Shown piece after piece: positions 35,432-44,879 of a stretch of 64,000 bases of DNA (positions are counted from its first letter, which is position 1; the number at the start of each line of letters is the position of its first letter). Under the pieces are notes generated by a model that saw nothing but the letters and a program-made list of their open reading frames with translations, ran no database searches and was not told the origin of the DNA. Made by a program: the position numbers and the translations under genes. Source of the stretch: Flexivirga alba (lineage in GTDB: Bacteria; Actinomycetota; Actinomycetes; Actinomycetales; Dermatophilaceae); NCBI RefSeq assembly GCF_042661025.1, contig NZ_JBHSWH010000001.1, forward strand, positions 2,790,001-2,854,000. The letters are read 5' to 3'.

Positions 35432-36622
35432 CTACGTCGTCGCGCGGCATCCGGCTCCGAGAGCAGCCAGCCGGGTCGCGGCTTCGGTCAGCACCTCGGG
35501 CCTCTTGCAGAACGCGAAACGCACCAGCGTGCGCGCCGCGTCCTTGTCGTCGCAGAACACCGACACCGGCACACCGACGACGCCGCACAACTCCGGCAGC
35601 TGCCAGCAGAACTCGACGGCATCGGTTGCGCCGAGCGAGGCGACGTCGGCAATGGCGAAGTAGGTGCCCTGGGGACTGGTCACCGAGAGTCCGGCGTCGC
35701 GTAGTCCACCGGTGAGGATGTCGCGTCCGTGCTGCATCGTGGCCGCCAGACCGGTGAAGACGTCGTCGGGCAGTCCCAGCCCGTGCGCGATGCCCGCCTG
35801 GAAGGGACCGCCGGCGGCATACGTGACGAACTGCTTCACCGTGGCGCACGCCGTCACCAGATCAGCCGGCCCCGTCAGCCAACCGACCTTCCAGCCGGTC
35901 GTCGCGAACGTCTTGCCACCGGAGCTGATCGTGAGCGTCCGATCGAACATTCCGGGCAGCGTCGCCATCGGCACGTGGCGGGTGCCGTCGAAGGTCAGGT
36001 GCTCGTAGACCTCGTCGGTCACCACGATCGCGTCGTGCTCACGGGCGAGGCCGGCGATCAGCTCCAGCTCGGCGCTCGTGAAGACCTTGCCAGTGGGGTT
36101 GTGCGGTGTGTTCAGCAGCACCAGCCGGGTCTTGTCGGAGAAGGCCGCCCGCAACGATTCCTCGTCGATGGCGAAGTCCGGGAAGCGCAGCACGCTGGTC
36201 CGGCGGACGGCGCCGGCCAGCGCGATGGTGGCGGCATACGAGTCGTAATAGGGCTCGAAGGTGACGACCTCGTCGCCCGGCTCGCACAGTGCGAGCACCG
36301 CGCAGGCGATTGCCTCGGTCGCACCGACCGTGACCAGCACCTGCTCCTGCGGGTCGATCGTGAGGTCGTAGAAGCGTCCCTGGTGTGCGGCAATCGCTTC
36401 GCGCAACTGCGGCAATCCGCGGGCGGGTGGGTACTGATTGTGGCCGGCTCCGATGGCGTCCTGAGCGGCGGCGAGCACCGCTGCTGGCCCGTCGGTGTCC
36501 GGGAAGCCCTGGCCCAGGTTGACTGCGCCGGTGCGCGTGGCCAGCGCGGACATCTCGCCGAAGATGGTGGCGCCGAAGCCGTGCATGCGGGCGATCAGGG
36601 GTTCGCTGTCCGGCGTAGTCAT
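35432..36622 (-). CDS. PLP-dependent aminotransferase, class I/II (DapC/kynurenine aminotransferase-like)
   Basis: A 397-residue fold-type I aminotransferase. NLGQGFPDTDGPAAVL opens the domain, VGATEAIACAVLAL binds the cofactor phosphate, NTPHNPTGKVF is the substrate/cofactor asparagine loop, VTDEVYEHL holds the PLP aspartate, and SSGGKTFATTGWKVGW contains the Schiff-base lysine. It closely resembles the mycobacterial protein assigned as N-succinyldiaminopimelate aminotransferase, but methionine or kynurenine aminotransferases share these motifs, so the substrate is open. ATG 36622 matches family length; the longer upstream frame overlaps the rpsB leader. Confidence 0.88.
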   Translation of the reverse strand: MTTPDSEPLIARMHGFGATIFGEMSALATRTGAVNLGQGFPDTDGPAAVLAAAQDAIGAGHNQYPPARGLPQLREAIAAHQGRFYDLTIDPQEQVLVTVGATEAIACAVLALCEPGDEVVTFEPYYDSYAATIALAGAVRRTSVLRFPDFAIDEESLRAAFSDKTRLVLLNTPHNPTGKVFTSAELELIAGLAREHDAIVVTDEVYEHLTFDGTRHVPMATLPGMFDRTLTISSGGKTFATTGWKVGWLTGPADLVTACATVKQFVTYAAGGPFQAGIAHGLGLPDDVFTGLAATMQHGRDILTGGLRDAGLSVTSPQGTYFAIADVASLGATDAVEFCWQLPELCGVVGVPVSVFCDDKDAARTLVRFAFCKRPEVLTEAATRLAALGAGCRATT

Positions 36623-36900
36623 GTCCTTGATGGTAGTGACGGGTGTAGCCGATTCGCGGGCTGGCTCGCTTGTCCCGTATCCTGTGGGGACGACTCGTGT
36701 GCGTTGTCCCGCAAGGGCCAGGTCGCGGGTCGAATTCGCGCGTCTCATACCGGAGTTCGTATGCCGGGATGGGTCTGCCAGTCCGATCGATTCACCCATT
36801 GAACCGCTCGGTCCGGATCCATCGGGGCGCCAGGTTTGCGTTGCGTCATACCGACGACAGCGCGAAGACAACTGGAAACTCAAGCAGAAAGGACTTCGGC
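36623..36900 (+). promoter_or_regulatory. Promoter and 5' leader of rpsB
   Basis: A 278-bp gap between the divergent aminotransferase and rpsB. TTGTCC near 36680 could be the -35 element of a promoter. The following 200 nt is long for a simple leader and has several short inverted repeats (for example GGTCCGGATCC around 36811), so S2-mediated leader control is possible. The ribosome-binding site AGAAAGGA lies just before ATG 36901. Confidence 0.4.
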
Positions 36901-37827
36901 ATGGCCGTCGTCACTACCCGCCAGCTCCTCGAGAGCGGCGTCCACTTCGGGCACCAGACCCGTCGTTGGAACCCCAAGATGAAGCGCTTCATCCTCACCG
37001 AGCGCAATGGCATCTACATCATCGACCTCCAGCAGTCGCTGACTTACATCAACGACGCGTTCGAGTTCATCAAGCAGACGGTCGCCCACGGCGGCACGAT
37101 CCTGTTCGTCGGCACCAAGAAGCAGGCGCAGGAGTCGATCCAGGAGCAGGCGACCCGCGTCGGCATGCCCTACGTCAACCACCGTTGGCTCGGTGGCATG
37201 CTCACCAACTTCAACACCGTGAGCAAGCGTCTGGCCCGCCTCAAGGAGCTCGAGGAAGTCGACTACGACGACGTCGCCGGCTCCGGCCGCACCAAGAAGG
37301 AACTTCTCGTCATGAAGCGCGAGAAGGACAAGCTGGAGCGCAGCCTCGGCGGTATCCGCGACATGGCCAAGGTGCCCTCGGCCGTGTGGGTCGTCGACAC
37401 CAAGAAGGAGCACCTCGCCGTCACCGAGGCGCGCAAGCTGAACATCCCGGTCATCGCGATCCTGGACACCAACTGCGACCCCGACGAGGTCGACTACAAG
37501 ATCCCGGGCAACGACGACGCGATCCGCTCCGTCACGCTGCTGACCCGCGTGGTCGCCGACGGCGTCGCCGAGGGTCTCATCGCCCGCTCCGGTGGCGGAT
37601 CGGACGCCACCGAGGCATCCGAGCCGATGGCCGAGTGGGAGCGTGAGCTGCTCGGTTCCGAGGACGCGGTCGCCAAGGCTGAGACTACTGAGGCGCCGGC
37701 TGCTGCTGAGACCACTGAGGCTCCGGCCGTTGCCGAGCCCGCTGAGGCCCCGGCCGCCGAGACGACCGAGGCCCCGACTGCTGCTGAGACCACTGAGGCT
37801 CCGGCCGCCGAGACCACCGAGTCCTGA
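36901..37827 (+). CDS. rpsB: 30S ribosomal protein S2 with a repetitive acidic tail
   Basis: S2 is essential for 30S assembly and binding of S1. Normal S2 features run from LLESGVHFGHQTRRWNPKM to DGVAEGLIARSG (about residue 230). A 50-residue C-terminal tail of repeated TTEAPAAE-like units (Thr, Glu, Ala, Pro) makes the protein 308 residues, longer than the usual 240-280. The tail is probably disordered. ATG 36901 is preceded by a good ribosome-binding site. Confidence 0.97.
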   Translation: MAVVTTRQLLESGVHFGHQTRRWNPKMKRFILTERNGIYIIDLQQSLTYINDAFEFIKQTVAHGGTILFVGTKKQAQESIQEQATRVGMPYVNHRWLGGMLTNFNTVSKRLARLKELEEVDYDDVAGSGRTKKELLVMKREKDKLERSLGGIRDMAKVPSAVWVVDTKKEHLAVTEARKLNIPVIAILDTNCDPDEVDYKIPGNDDAIRSVTLLTRVVADGVAEGLIARSGGGSDATEASEPMAEWERELLGSEDAVAKAETTEAPAAAETTEAPAVAEPAEAPAAETTEAPTAAETTEAPAAETTES

Positions 37828-37837
37828 CCCGCTGCTG

Positions 37838-37903
37838 CTCCGGCGGGTCGTGATCGCGATCCGCCGGAGCACGGCTGTGTATGGCGCGAGCTGCGCCATA
37901 CAC
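37838..37903 (+). terminator. Two consecutive hairpins between rpsB and tsf
   Basis: CTCCGGCGG (37838-37846) pairs with CCGCCGGAG (37861-37869), and GTGTATGGCGC (37877-37887) pairs perfectly with GCGCCATACAC (37893-37903), followed by a T-rich stretch (TTTCTTTCTTTTC). The second has the form of an intrinsic terminator. Since tsf follows 48 bp later, it probably works as a partial terminator that lowers EF-Ts relative to S2 transcripts. Confidence 0.75.
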
Positions 37904-37950
37904 ACTCATTTCTTTCTTTTCCGTAGTTCGCGAAGGAGCGAAGCAGACAC

Positions 37951-38778
37951 ATGGCCAACTACACCGCTGCTGACATCAAGGCGCTGCGCGAGCAGACCGG
38001 TGCCGGCATGCTCGACGTCAAGAAGGCGCTCGACGAGGCCGACGGCGACAAGGCCAAGGCGACCGAGATCCTGCGGGTCAAGGGCCTGAAGGGCGTGACC
38101 AAGCGTGAGGGTCGCACGACCGCCAACGGTCTGGTCACCGCGCACGTCGACGCAGGCGTCGGCACGCTGCTGGAGATCAACTGCGAGACCGACTTCGTCG
38201 CCAAGGGCGAGAAGTTCGTCGAGCTCGCCGACAAGGTGCTCGCGCAGGCGGTCGCCTCCCAGTCCGCCGACGTCGCCGCGCTGCTGGCGTCCGCCGCCGA
38301 CGGTGGCACTGTGCAGGACATGATCGACCAGGCCGGTGCGACCATGGGCGAGAAGATCGAGGTGCGCCGCGTCGGTCGCATCGAGGGCGAGAACGTCGTC
38401 TCCTACTTGCACAAGACCAGCCCCGACCTGCCGGCGCAGATCGGCGTGCTCGTGGCGAGCGAGGGCGGCGACGCCACGGTTGCTCGTGACATCGCGATGC
38501 ACATCGCGGCGTTCAGCCCGACGGTCCTGCAGCGCGACGAGATCGACGCCGAGACCGTCGAGAACGAGCGTCGCGTCGCCGAGGCGACCGCCAAGGAGGA
38601 GGGCAAGCCCGAGGCTGCCCTGCCGAAGATCATCGAAGGCCGCGTCAACGGCTACTTCAAGGAGAACGTCCTGCTCGAGCAGCCGTTCGCCAAGGACAGC
38701 AAGAAGACCGTGGCCAAGGTCGCCGAAGAAGCCGGCGTCGAGGTCAGCGGCTTCCTCCGCTTCAAGGTCGGCATTTAA
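37951..38778 (+). CDS. tsf: Elongation factor Ts
   Basis: EF-Ts exchanges GDP for GTP on EF-Tu. 275 residues with the N-terminal UBA-like domain (ADIKALREQTGAGMLDVKKAL), the TDFVAKGEKF signature and a complete dimerisation core, ending in EVSGFLRFKVGI. It follows rpsB as usual, with GAAGGAG upstream. Confidence 0.97.
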   Translation: MANYTAADIKALREQTGAGMLDVKKALDEADGDKAKATEILRVKGLKGVTKREGRTTANGLVTAHVDAGVGTLLEINCETDFVAKGEKFVELADKVLAQAVASQSADVAALLASAADGGTVQDMIDQAGATMGEKIEVRRVGRIEGENVVSYLHKTSPDLPAQIGVLVASEGGDATVARDIAMHIAAFSPTVLQRDEIDAETVENERRVAEATAKEEGKPEAALPKIIEGRVNGYFKENVLLEQPFAKDSKKTVAKVAEEAGVEVSGFLRFKVGI

Positions 38779-38809
38779 AGCAGACCGCGATCGAGCGGAC
38801 TCAATAAAC

Positions 38810-38853
38810 ATTGAGCGGACCCAGAATCCAGTTGGATTCCGGGTCCGCTCAAT
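38810..38853. terminator. Bidirectional intrinsic terminator between tsf and the glycoside hydrolase
   Basis: ATTGAGCGGACCC (38810-38822) pairs with GGGTCCGCTCAAT (38841-38853), and inner GAATCC pairs with GGATTC, giving a long stem. The stop codon of the convergent hydrolase gene lies within the right arm. A further unpaired copy, GGGTCCGCTCAAT, follows at 38861-38873, and GAGCGGACTCAAT precedes it near 38793. Confidence 0.85.
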
Positions 38854-40084
38854 GCGTTTCGGGTCCGCTCAATCTGGGTGCGGGTGGCGTGATCAGGGGT
38901 GGAGTGAAGCTGTCGTCGGGTTGCTCGCCGAGCCGGACCCAGGCCCGGTGGAAGTCGCTGCCGGGCGCGACGAGTGAGCGCGCCAACGGGTCGGCGACGA
39001 TGTCCGCAGGCAGCGAGATCGACTGTGGTTCTTCATGATTGGACTGAGCACGGGCTGATTCGACCGCGTCCCGCAACGCGTGCGCGAGCGGCTTCGCGAC
39101 GTGTTCGACGGTGAACAACCCGAGGTCGTACTCCCGCTCCGGAAAGTCCACCAGCCGCCGGTCGATGTCGTGCGAGCACCACCAGGTGATCCCAGTCAGG
39201 GTCGACACTGCGCTCGCCGTCTCGACGGTCCGGCGGACGAATTCCGTTGCCGCGTCGATCGGTACGTCCGGCAGCGGAGCGCCAACCTCCTGCAACCAGA
39301 CCGGGCGATCCGCCGCGCCGCACGCTCCGGCCAGTCGGGCGAGGTATGCCGCGTGGGACGTCGTCGCCGGCCCGAGTGGACCGTCGATGCGGGACGTCCC
39401 GTTGAACACCCACGAGTGCACCGACGACACGTCACCGAGCGTCGTCACGTCCTCGGCCGAGAAGGGGTGGTCCGGCGCATAGAACGCGTCGTCGAAGAGC
39501 GAATGCACGACCAGTTGGTCGCCACGCGCATTCTCCCGTATGGCGGCCAGCAGCTCCTGCGCCCAGTCCCGCGAGGCATCCAGCGTGGTGGCATTGGCCG
39601 GCCAGAGGTTGTTCACCTCATTGCCGAGGGTGAACGCGAAGACGTTCGGCTCGGGCGACAGCGAGCCCGCCAATTCCTCGACATACGAACGCAATCCGTC
39701 GCGCGCATCAACGTCGGTGAAGATGCTGCGCTGGTGCCAGGTCAGCACCCACGACGGCAGGAAGTCGAAGCTCGACAGATGGCCTTGCAGCAGGTCGACG
39801 CAGACGTCCAGCCCACGCTCCGCGCTCAGTTGTATGACGGTTCGAACGTCGGCCACGGCCCGCGCCCGCACATGGGACCGACTCGGCTGGATCCACGGCC
39901 ATATCGGGAAGATCCGCACATGATCCATGCCGAGCGAGGCGATGTCGTCCAGGTCCCGGGCGACTGCGTCCCGGTCCAGATCGAGCCAACTGTGGAACCA
40001 CCCCTCGGACGGCACGTAGTTGACGCCGAAACGCAGCTTGCGAGGTGCAGCAACCCGATCTTCCACGCTCTCGACACTAGTCAC
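38849..40084 (-). CDS. Clan GH-A glycoside hydrolase (GH5/cellulase-like)
   Basis: A 411-residue TIM-barrel hydrolase without a signal peptide, so probably cytoplasmic. FGVNYVPSEGWFHSW opens the barrel and IASLGMDHVRIFPIWP is typical of GH5-like enzymes. The acid/base glutamate is in LGNEVNNLWP and the nucleophile glutamate in WLQEVGAPLP. A tryptophan-rich ITWWCSHDID loop lies near the active site. It starts with GTG and diverges from the two-component genes. Mannoside or glucoside cleavage are both possible. Confidence 0.78.
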   Translation of the reverse strand: MTSVESVEDRVAAPRKLRFGVNYVPSEGWFHSWLDLDRDAVARDLDDIASLGMDHVRIFPIWPWIQPSRSHVRARAVADVRTVIQLSAERGLDVCVDLLQGHLSSFDFLPSWVLTWHQRSIFTDVDARDGLRSYVEELAGSLSPEPNVFAFTLGNEVNNLWPANATTLDASRDWAQELLAAIRENARGDQLVVHSLFDDAFYAPDHPFSAEDVTTLGDVSSVHSWVFNGTSRIDGPLGPATTSHAAYLARLAGACGAADRPVWLQEVGAPLPDVPIDAATEFVRRTVETASAVSTLTGITWWCSHDIDRRLVDFPEREYDLGLFTVEHVAKPLAHALRDAVESARAQSNHEEPQSISLPADIVADPLARSLVAPGSDFHRAWVRLGEQPDDSFTPPLITPPAPRLSGPETH

Positions 40085-40131
40085 CGACGGATGCCACAGA
40101 TGCCGAGCACCGGGGCGCTGCGTGCTCTACC

Positions 40132-41337
40132 GTGTCGCCGGTGAGCAGCTTGGTCGTCGTGGTGCTGATCGCCGTGATCCTGGTGCTTCCGGTCGCGGCG
40201 TTGTGGTGGTGGGCGCACACACGCCGGGGGATGGGCAGCGAGGCGGACCGGGCGACATTGCGCACCCTGCACGAGGCCAACCGCGCGGCCCGCCCGCTGC
40301 GGGAAGGTCTCACCGAGTCCGCTGCGGAGCGGGCGGTCCGGTCGTTGCGCCCGCTGTTGACCGCGCCGGCCGTGGCACTCAGCGATGGACACCGGGTGCT
40401 CGGCTGGGACGGGCCCGGTGAGGGCCACCGCGAGGATGTGCTGACCGCAGCCACCGCAGCACTCGACGATGGGCGGGCCCGCGTCGACCGGATGACCTGT
40501 ATGGACCCGGCGTGCCGGCTACGCGACGTCATCAGCGTCCCGCTGGTCGTCGACGGTTCGGTGGTCGGGACACTTCACGCCGTTGTCACGATCGCCGGTG
40601 CACCGGTCATCAAGGCGACCCACGAAGTGGCCGACTGGGTCAGCGGACAGCTCGAGCTGGCCGAGGTCGACCGGCGCCGGTCCGGACTGGCCGAGGCCGA
40701 GCTGCGTGCACTGCGGGCGCAGATCTCGCCGCACTTCATCTACAACGCGCTGACCACGATCGCAGCGTTCGTCCGCACCGACCCGGACCGCGCGCGCGAG
40801 TTACTCCTGGAGTTCGCCGACTTCACCCGCTACTCGTTCCGTCGTCGCGGTGAATACACCGCACTTGCCGACGAACTGCAATCCATCGAGCAGTACCTCA
40901 CCCTGGAGCGAGCGCGCTTCGGAGACCGGCTCCGCGTCACCCTGCGGGTTGCCCCGGACTGCCTGACCGTGATGGTGCCCTACCTGTCCTTGCAACCGGT
41001 GGTCGAGAATGCCGTCCGCCACGGCCTCGAGCCCAAGTCCGGGCCGGGCGAGGTGATCATCGAAGCGCTCTCCGACGGCGCCGATGTGCGAATCACGGTG
41101 GAGGACAACGGTGTTGGCCAGGACCCCCGTCGCATCCAGGAGGCACTGGACGGCGTTGCCCAAGCGGAGTCCATCGGACTGTCCAACGTCGACATGCGAC
41201 TTCGGGCCACCTTCGGGGACCAGTACGGCCTGGTCGTGGAGACCGCGCCGGGTGCCGGAACCAAGGTGGTGATGCGGGTGCCTCGATTTGCTCCCAGAGC
41301 GCACCCGAACGACAACACCGCTCACTATGGTGGGTGA
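40132..41337 (+). CDS. LytS/YehU-type sensor histidine kinase
   Basis: A 401-residue sensor kinase with a single N-terminal membrane segment (SLVVVVLIAVILVLPVAALWWW), a GAF-like region (residues 60-180) and the His_kinase domain with SPHFIYNAL near residue 200 as phosphoacceptor. The ATPase follows, with VVENAVRHGL and VEDNGVGQDP. Such short-anchored LytS kinases pair with LytTR regulators, as here one base downstream. Neighbouring transporters suggest it senses acetate, pyruvate or a related carboxylate. GTG start. Confidence 0.9.
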   Translation: MSPVSSLVVVVLIAVILVLPVAALWWWAHTRRGMGSEADRATLRTLHEANRAARPLREGLTESAAERAVRSLRPLLTAPAVALSDGHRVLGWDGPGEGHREDVLTAATAALDDGRARVDRMTCMDPACRLRDVISVPLVVDGSVVGTLHAVVTIAGAPVIKATHEVADWVSGQLELAEVDRRRSGLAEAELRALRAQISPHFIYNALTTIAAFVRTDPDRARELLLEFADFTRYSFRRRGEYTALADELQSIEQYLTLERARFGDRLRVTLRVAPDCLTVMVPYLSLQPVVENAVRHGLEPKSGPGEVIIEALSDGADVRITVEDNGVGQDPRRIQEALDGVAQAESIGLSNVDMRLRATFGDQYGLVVETAPGAGTKVVMRVPRFAPRAHPNDNTAHYGG

Positions 41338-41338
41338 C

Positions 41339-42068
41339 ATGCCAGACCACCTGCGGGTGCTCGTCGTCGACGACGAACCCCGGCGCGCGGCGAGCTGGCC
41401 TACATGATCGAGCAGCTCGAGCCGGTCGCCTCGGTCCTCGCCGTCGGCTCCGGTGTCGAGGCGTTGCGCGCCCTGGAGTCCACACCGATCGACGCGGTCT
41501 TCCTCGACATTGCCATGCCCGGCCTCAGCGGTCTCGACCTGGCGCGAGTCCTGGCGCGCTTCGAGCGTCCGCCGGCCGTGGTCTTCGTGACCGCGCATGA
41601 CGCGCACGCGGTGGAGGCGTTCGAGCTGGATGCGGTCGATTACCTGCTCAAGCCCGTGCGCCCCGCCCGCGTTCAGGAGGCGATTCGTCGCGTGCTCGCA
41701 CACGATGCGCCCGTGGTGCCGCAGGGGAGGACCCCACGATCCCGGTCGAGCTCGGCGGCATCACGCGGTTCGTGCGGCGCTCGGACGTGCACTTCGTCGA
41801 AGCCCATGGTGACTATGTGCGCCTGCACACCGGCGACGCCGTGCACCTTGTGCGGCTGTCGCTCGGCGCCCTCGAGCGTGACTGGGCGAACGCGGGGTTC
41901 CTGCGTATCCACCGCAGTTACCTGGTGGCCACGAAACACATCACCGAGCTGCGACAGCACGACCAGCGCAGCGTTGTCGTCATCGACGGTCACGAGCTGG
42001 AGGTCAGCCGGCGGCGCAGCCGTGAGCTCAAGGATGTCTTGTTGCGCGGACCGGAGCAGCAGTCATGA
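41339..42068 (+). CDS. LytTR-family response regulator (two one-base frameshifts)
   Basis: Receiver plus LytTR DNA-binding domain, 243 residues when repaired. MPDHLRVLVVDDEP is in one frame; a base is missing in the C/G stretch 41378-41383, after which ARGELAYMIEQLEP to VFLDIAMPGLSG (phosphoacceptor aspartate), VTAHD and DYLLKPV continue. A second loss in the G run 41724-41728 shifts to the LytTR domain, with VHFVEAHGDYVRLHTG and FLRIHRSYLV. The 730-nt span is two short of a codon multiple. It likely activates the downstream transporter genes in response to the kinase. Confidence 0.88.
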
Positions 42069-42457
42069 CGGAGCCGGCTGAACGCGTTCGTGTGCAACGC
42101 CGCCGCAGCGCCGCACCCGATGTGGCTGCGATGAGCGAGGAGATCGATGCGCAGTCGATGCTCGGCGAGGCGCTGTTGCGATCGCTGATGCGCACTCAGT
42201 TGCGACTGGCGGCCGTCGTGCTCGTGTTGCTCGCCGTCACCCTCGGCTCGCTGCCGCTGATCTTCGACCTGCTGCCCGGCATCCGCCGGTTGCACGTGCT
42301 CGGCATACCCCTGCCGTGGCTGCTGCTCGGCGTGCTCGTCTATCCCGTGCTGCTCGGACTCGGCTGGTTCTACGTGCGGTATGCCGAGCGCAACGAAGCC
42401 GGGTTCGTCCGGCTCATCAGCGCCGATCACAGCGAGCCTCCGATTGCCGACCGATGA
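42065..42457 (+). CDS. Small two-helix membrane protein (DUF485-like partner of the symporter)
   Basis: A 130-residue protein with two membrane segments (LAAVVLVLLAVTLGSLPLIF and LPWLLLGVLVYPVLLGLGWF) and hydrophilic ends. The arrangement and position before a sodium/solute symporter resemble the DUF485/YjcH partner of ActP, though I see no decisive motif. ATG overlaps the regulator's stop and its own stop overlaps the symporter ATG, so the three are translated together. Confidence 0.75.
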   Translation: MTEPAERVRVQRRRSAAPDVAAMSEEIDAQSMLGEALLRSLMRTQLRLAAVVLVLLAVTLGSLPLIFDLLPGIRRLHVLGIPLPWLLLGVLVYPVLLGLGWFYVRYAERNEAGFVRLISADHSEPPIADR

Positions 42458-44016
42458 TCCCGGCCGTCGGACTGACCGCGGTCCTCTCCGTCTCGCTGCT
42501 CACCCTCGGCATCGGTGTCTTCGGGGTGCGGGTGTCGCGTACGACGAGCGACTTCTACGTCGCGTCCCGAAGCGTCGGCCCGGTGGTGAACGCCTCCGCT
42601 ATCGGCGGCGAATACCTTTCTGCCGCATCGTTTCTCGGCGCAGCAGGCCTCATCCTCGTGCATGGCGCGGACGCCCTGTGGTACCCCGTCGGATGGACCG
42701 CCGGCTACCTGGTGCTGCTCGTGCTCGTCGCTGCGCCGTTGCGCCGCTCCGGTGCTTACACACTGTCCGACTTCGCCGAGTTGCGGCTGGAGTCGCAGGC
42801 CGCGCGCAAGGTGTCCAGCGTCGTCGTCGCACTCATCGGGGTGCTCTATCTGCTGCCGCAGTTCCAGGGCGCCGGCATCACCTTGCGCACGCTGGTCGGC
42901 GCGCCCACCTGGACCGGCTCCGTGCTGGTCGCCGCGGTGGTGCTGGTCATCGTGCTGTCCGGCGGGATGCGCTCGATCACGGTGACACAGGCGTTCCAGT
43001 ACTGGCTCAAACTCACCGCGCTGATCGTCCCTGCCGCGGTCCTGCTGGCGCACTGGCATCGGTCGGGCGGCGCGTCGCCGCACGAGTTGCACGTGTCGGA
43101 CTGGGTGGAGCCGATGCAGGGGAAGTACGCGACCTACCTGGTCTACTCGCTGATGCTCGCGACCTTCCTGGGCACGATGGGCCTGCCCCACGTGGTCGCG
43201 CGGTTCTACACCAACATCGACGGCCGTGCCGCACGACGCACCACCCTCGGTGTGCTCGGGCTGCTCAGCGCCTTCTACCTGCTCCCGACCGTGTATGGCG
43301 TGCTCGGCCGCATCTACAGCTTTCACCTGATCGCCGACGGTCGCACGGATGCCGTCGTACTGGAGCTGCCGACCGAGGTGCTGCACGGTTTTGGCGCCGA
43401 CCTGCTCACCGGGCTGCTCGGCGCCGGCGCTTTCGCGGCGTTCCTGTCGACCTCTTCCGGACTGGCCGTCTCGGTTGCCGGCGTCGTCAGCCAGGACATG
43501 CTGCGTGGCCGGTCGGACTCCGTGCGTAGTTTCCGACTGGCGGCCGCGCTCGTCGTCTCGCTGACGCTGGTGCTGCTGGTGGTGTCCAGCGGAGTGCCGG
43601 TGGCTCGCGCGGTGGAGCTGGCGTTCGCGGTCGCGGCGTCGACGTTCTGCCCGTTGCTGTTGCTCGGGATCTGGTGGCGCGGGCTCACCGCGCCGGGTGC
43701 GATCGCCGGCCTGGTGATCGGTGGCGGCACGTGCACAACGGCGGTCGTTGCGGCGCTGGCCGGTTACGAGGCGCCCGGCGTGGCCGGCCCGCTGCTGGCC
43801 CAGCCGGCCGCCTGGACCATCCCACTCAGCCTTGTCGTGATGATCGTGGTGTCGCTGGCGACCGCATCCCGCCGGCCGCCCGGTGTCATGCGCACGATGG
43901 TGCGCCTGCACACGCCTGAGCATCTGGACGTCGACCGTGGCACGTTCGACCCGGAGCGTTCCGACGCCCGAACCGCTCAGCCCGTCGAACCGACCGTTCG
44001 TCGCTTCCACCGCTGA
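42454..44016 (+). CDS. Sodium:solute symporter, ActP-like (acetate/carboxylate)
   Basis: A 520-residue SSS-family transporter with about 13 membrane segments. Family hallmarks are TTSDFYVASRSVGPVVNASAIGGEYLSAASFLG near the start and GAFAAFLSTSSGLAVSVAGVVSQDM in the core. The C-terminal 60 residues are cytoplasmic. The neighbouring satP and acs make acetate, or a similar monocarboxylate, the probable substrate. The start ATG overlaps the previous stop. Confidence 0.87.
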   Translation: MIPAVGLTAVLSVSLLTLGIGVFGVRVSRTTSDFYVASRSVGPVVNASAIGGEYLSAASFLGAAGLILVHGADALWYPVGWTAGYLVLLVLVAAPLRRSGAYTLSDFAELRLESQAARKVSSVVVALIGVLYLLPQFQGAGITLRTLVGAPTWTGSVLVAAVVLVIVLSGGMRSITVTQAFQYWLKLTALIVPAAVLLAHWHRSGGASPHELHVSDWVEPMQGKYATYLVYSLMLATFLGTMGLPHVVARFYTNIDGRAARRTTLGVLGLLSAFYLLPTVYGVLGRIYSFHLIADGRTDAVVLELPTEVLHGFGADLLTGLLGAGAFAAFLSTSSGLAVSVAGVVSQDMLRGRSDSVRSFRLAAALVVSLTLVLLVVSSGVPVARAVELAFAVAASTFCPLLLLGIWWRGLTAPGAIAGLVIGGGTCTTAVVAALAGYEAPGVAGPLLAQPAAWTIPLSLVVMIVVSLATASRRPPGVMRTMVRLHTPEHLDVDRGTFDPERSDARTAQPVEPTVRRFHR

Positions 44017-44143
44017 CGCCCGGCGACAGTGTGACTCCGCTCACATCATTGAATCCTGAATGAGGTACGCGCCGGAACTCTGGCGAACAAGCTTGGTGCA
44101 GGCGGCGAACGCCGTTTTGACCCCACGACGTCAGGAGTCTTTC

Positions 44144-44746
44144 ATGTCAGAGACGACAACCCGCCCTGCGCCGGGCTCGCATTTTGCAGACCCAGCTGCC
44201 CTCGGGCTCGGCGGGTTCGCCCTCACAACATTCGTGCTGAGCGTCGTCAACGCCGGCATGATCCCAGGCAAAGTCGAACCGGTCGTCTTCGGCCTTGCCT
44301 TTGCGTATGGCGGGATCGCCCAGTTCGCCGCAGGCCTCTGGGAGTTCGCCAAGGGCAACACCTTCGGTGCCACCGCGTTCTGTTCGTATGGCGCGTTCTG
44401 GTTGTCCTTCTGGTGGCTGACCGGTCACACCGACCTGTCCGGGGCCGGCGCGGACGTCAACAAGGGTCTGGGTGTCTATCTGCTCGCCTGGGGCATCTTC
44501 ACGCTCTACATGACCATCGGCGCGCTGCGCGTCAGCGGGGCCGTGCTTGCCGTGTTCGTGCTGCTGACGATCACCTACTTCCTGCTCGCGTTCGGTGAAT
44601 TCGGCAGCGACGCTGCCGGACACGGCGTGACGAAGATCGGTGGCTATCTCGGACTTTTGACAGCGATCGCAGCCTGGTACGCCTCGTTCGCGACGGTCAC
44701 CAATTCCACGTTCAAGCGGGCGGTGCTGCCGACCTTCCCACTCTGA
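44144..44746 (+). CDS. satP: Acetate uptake transporter, GPR1/FUN34/YaaH (SatP) family
   Basis: A 200-residue channel-like acetate/succinate transporter with six membrane segments. The signature region is ADPAALGLGGFALTTF, and GGIAQFAAGLWEFAKGNTFGATAF is characteristic. AGGAG lies just upstream of ATG 44144. Together with the symporter and Acs it forms an acetate-use cluster; a terminator follows directly. Confidence 0.9.
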   Translation: MSETTTRPAPGSHFADPAALGLGGFALTTFVLSVVNAGMIPGKVEPVVFGLAFAYGGIAQFAAGLWEFAKGNTFGATAFCSYGAFWLSFWWLTGHTDLSGAGADVNKGLGVYLLAWGIFTLYMTIGALRVSGAVLAVFVLLTITYFLLAFGEFGSDAAGHGVTKIGGYLGLLTAIAAWYASFATVTNSTFKRAVLPTFPL

Positions 44747-44762
44747 GCAAGACGGCAAGAAC

Positions 44763-44795
44763 GCTGCCCGGGCGGCATTCTGCCGCCCGGGCAGC
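44763..44795 (+). terminator. Intrinsic terminator after satP
   Basis: GCTGCCCGGGCGGCA (44763-44777) pairs perfectly with TGCCGCCCGGGCAGC (44781-44795) around a TTC loop, followed by ATTCTCTTTC. The 15-bp stem begins 16 bp after the satP stop. Confidence 0.9.
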
Positions 44796-44879
44796 ATTCT
44801 CTTTCGGCGAGTGATTGAGTAGACGTGACGCGCAGCACTCCATGCCGACCGACACGACGACAGAAACAAGGAGACAACG

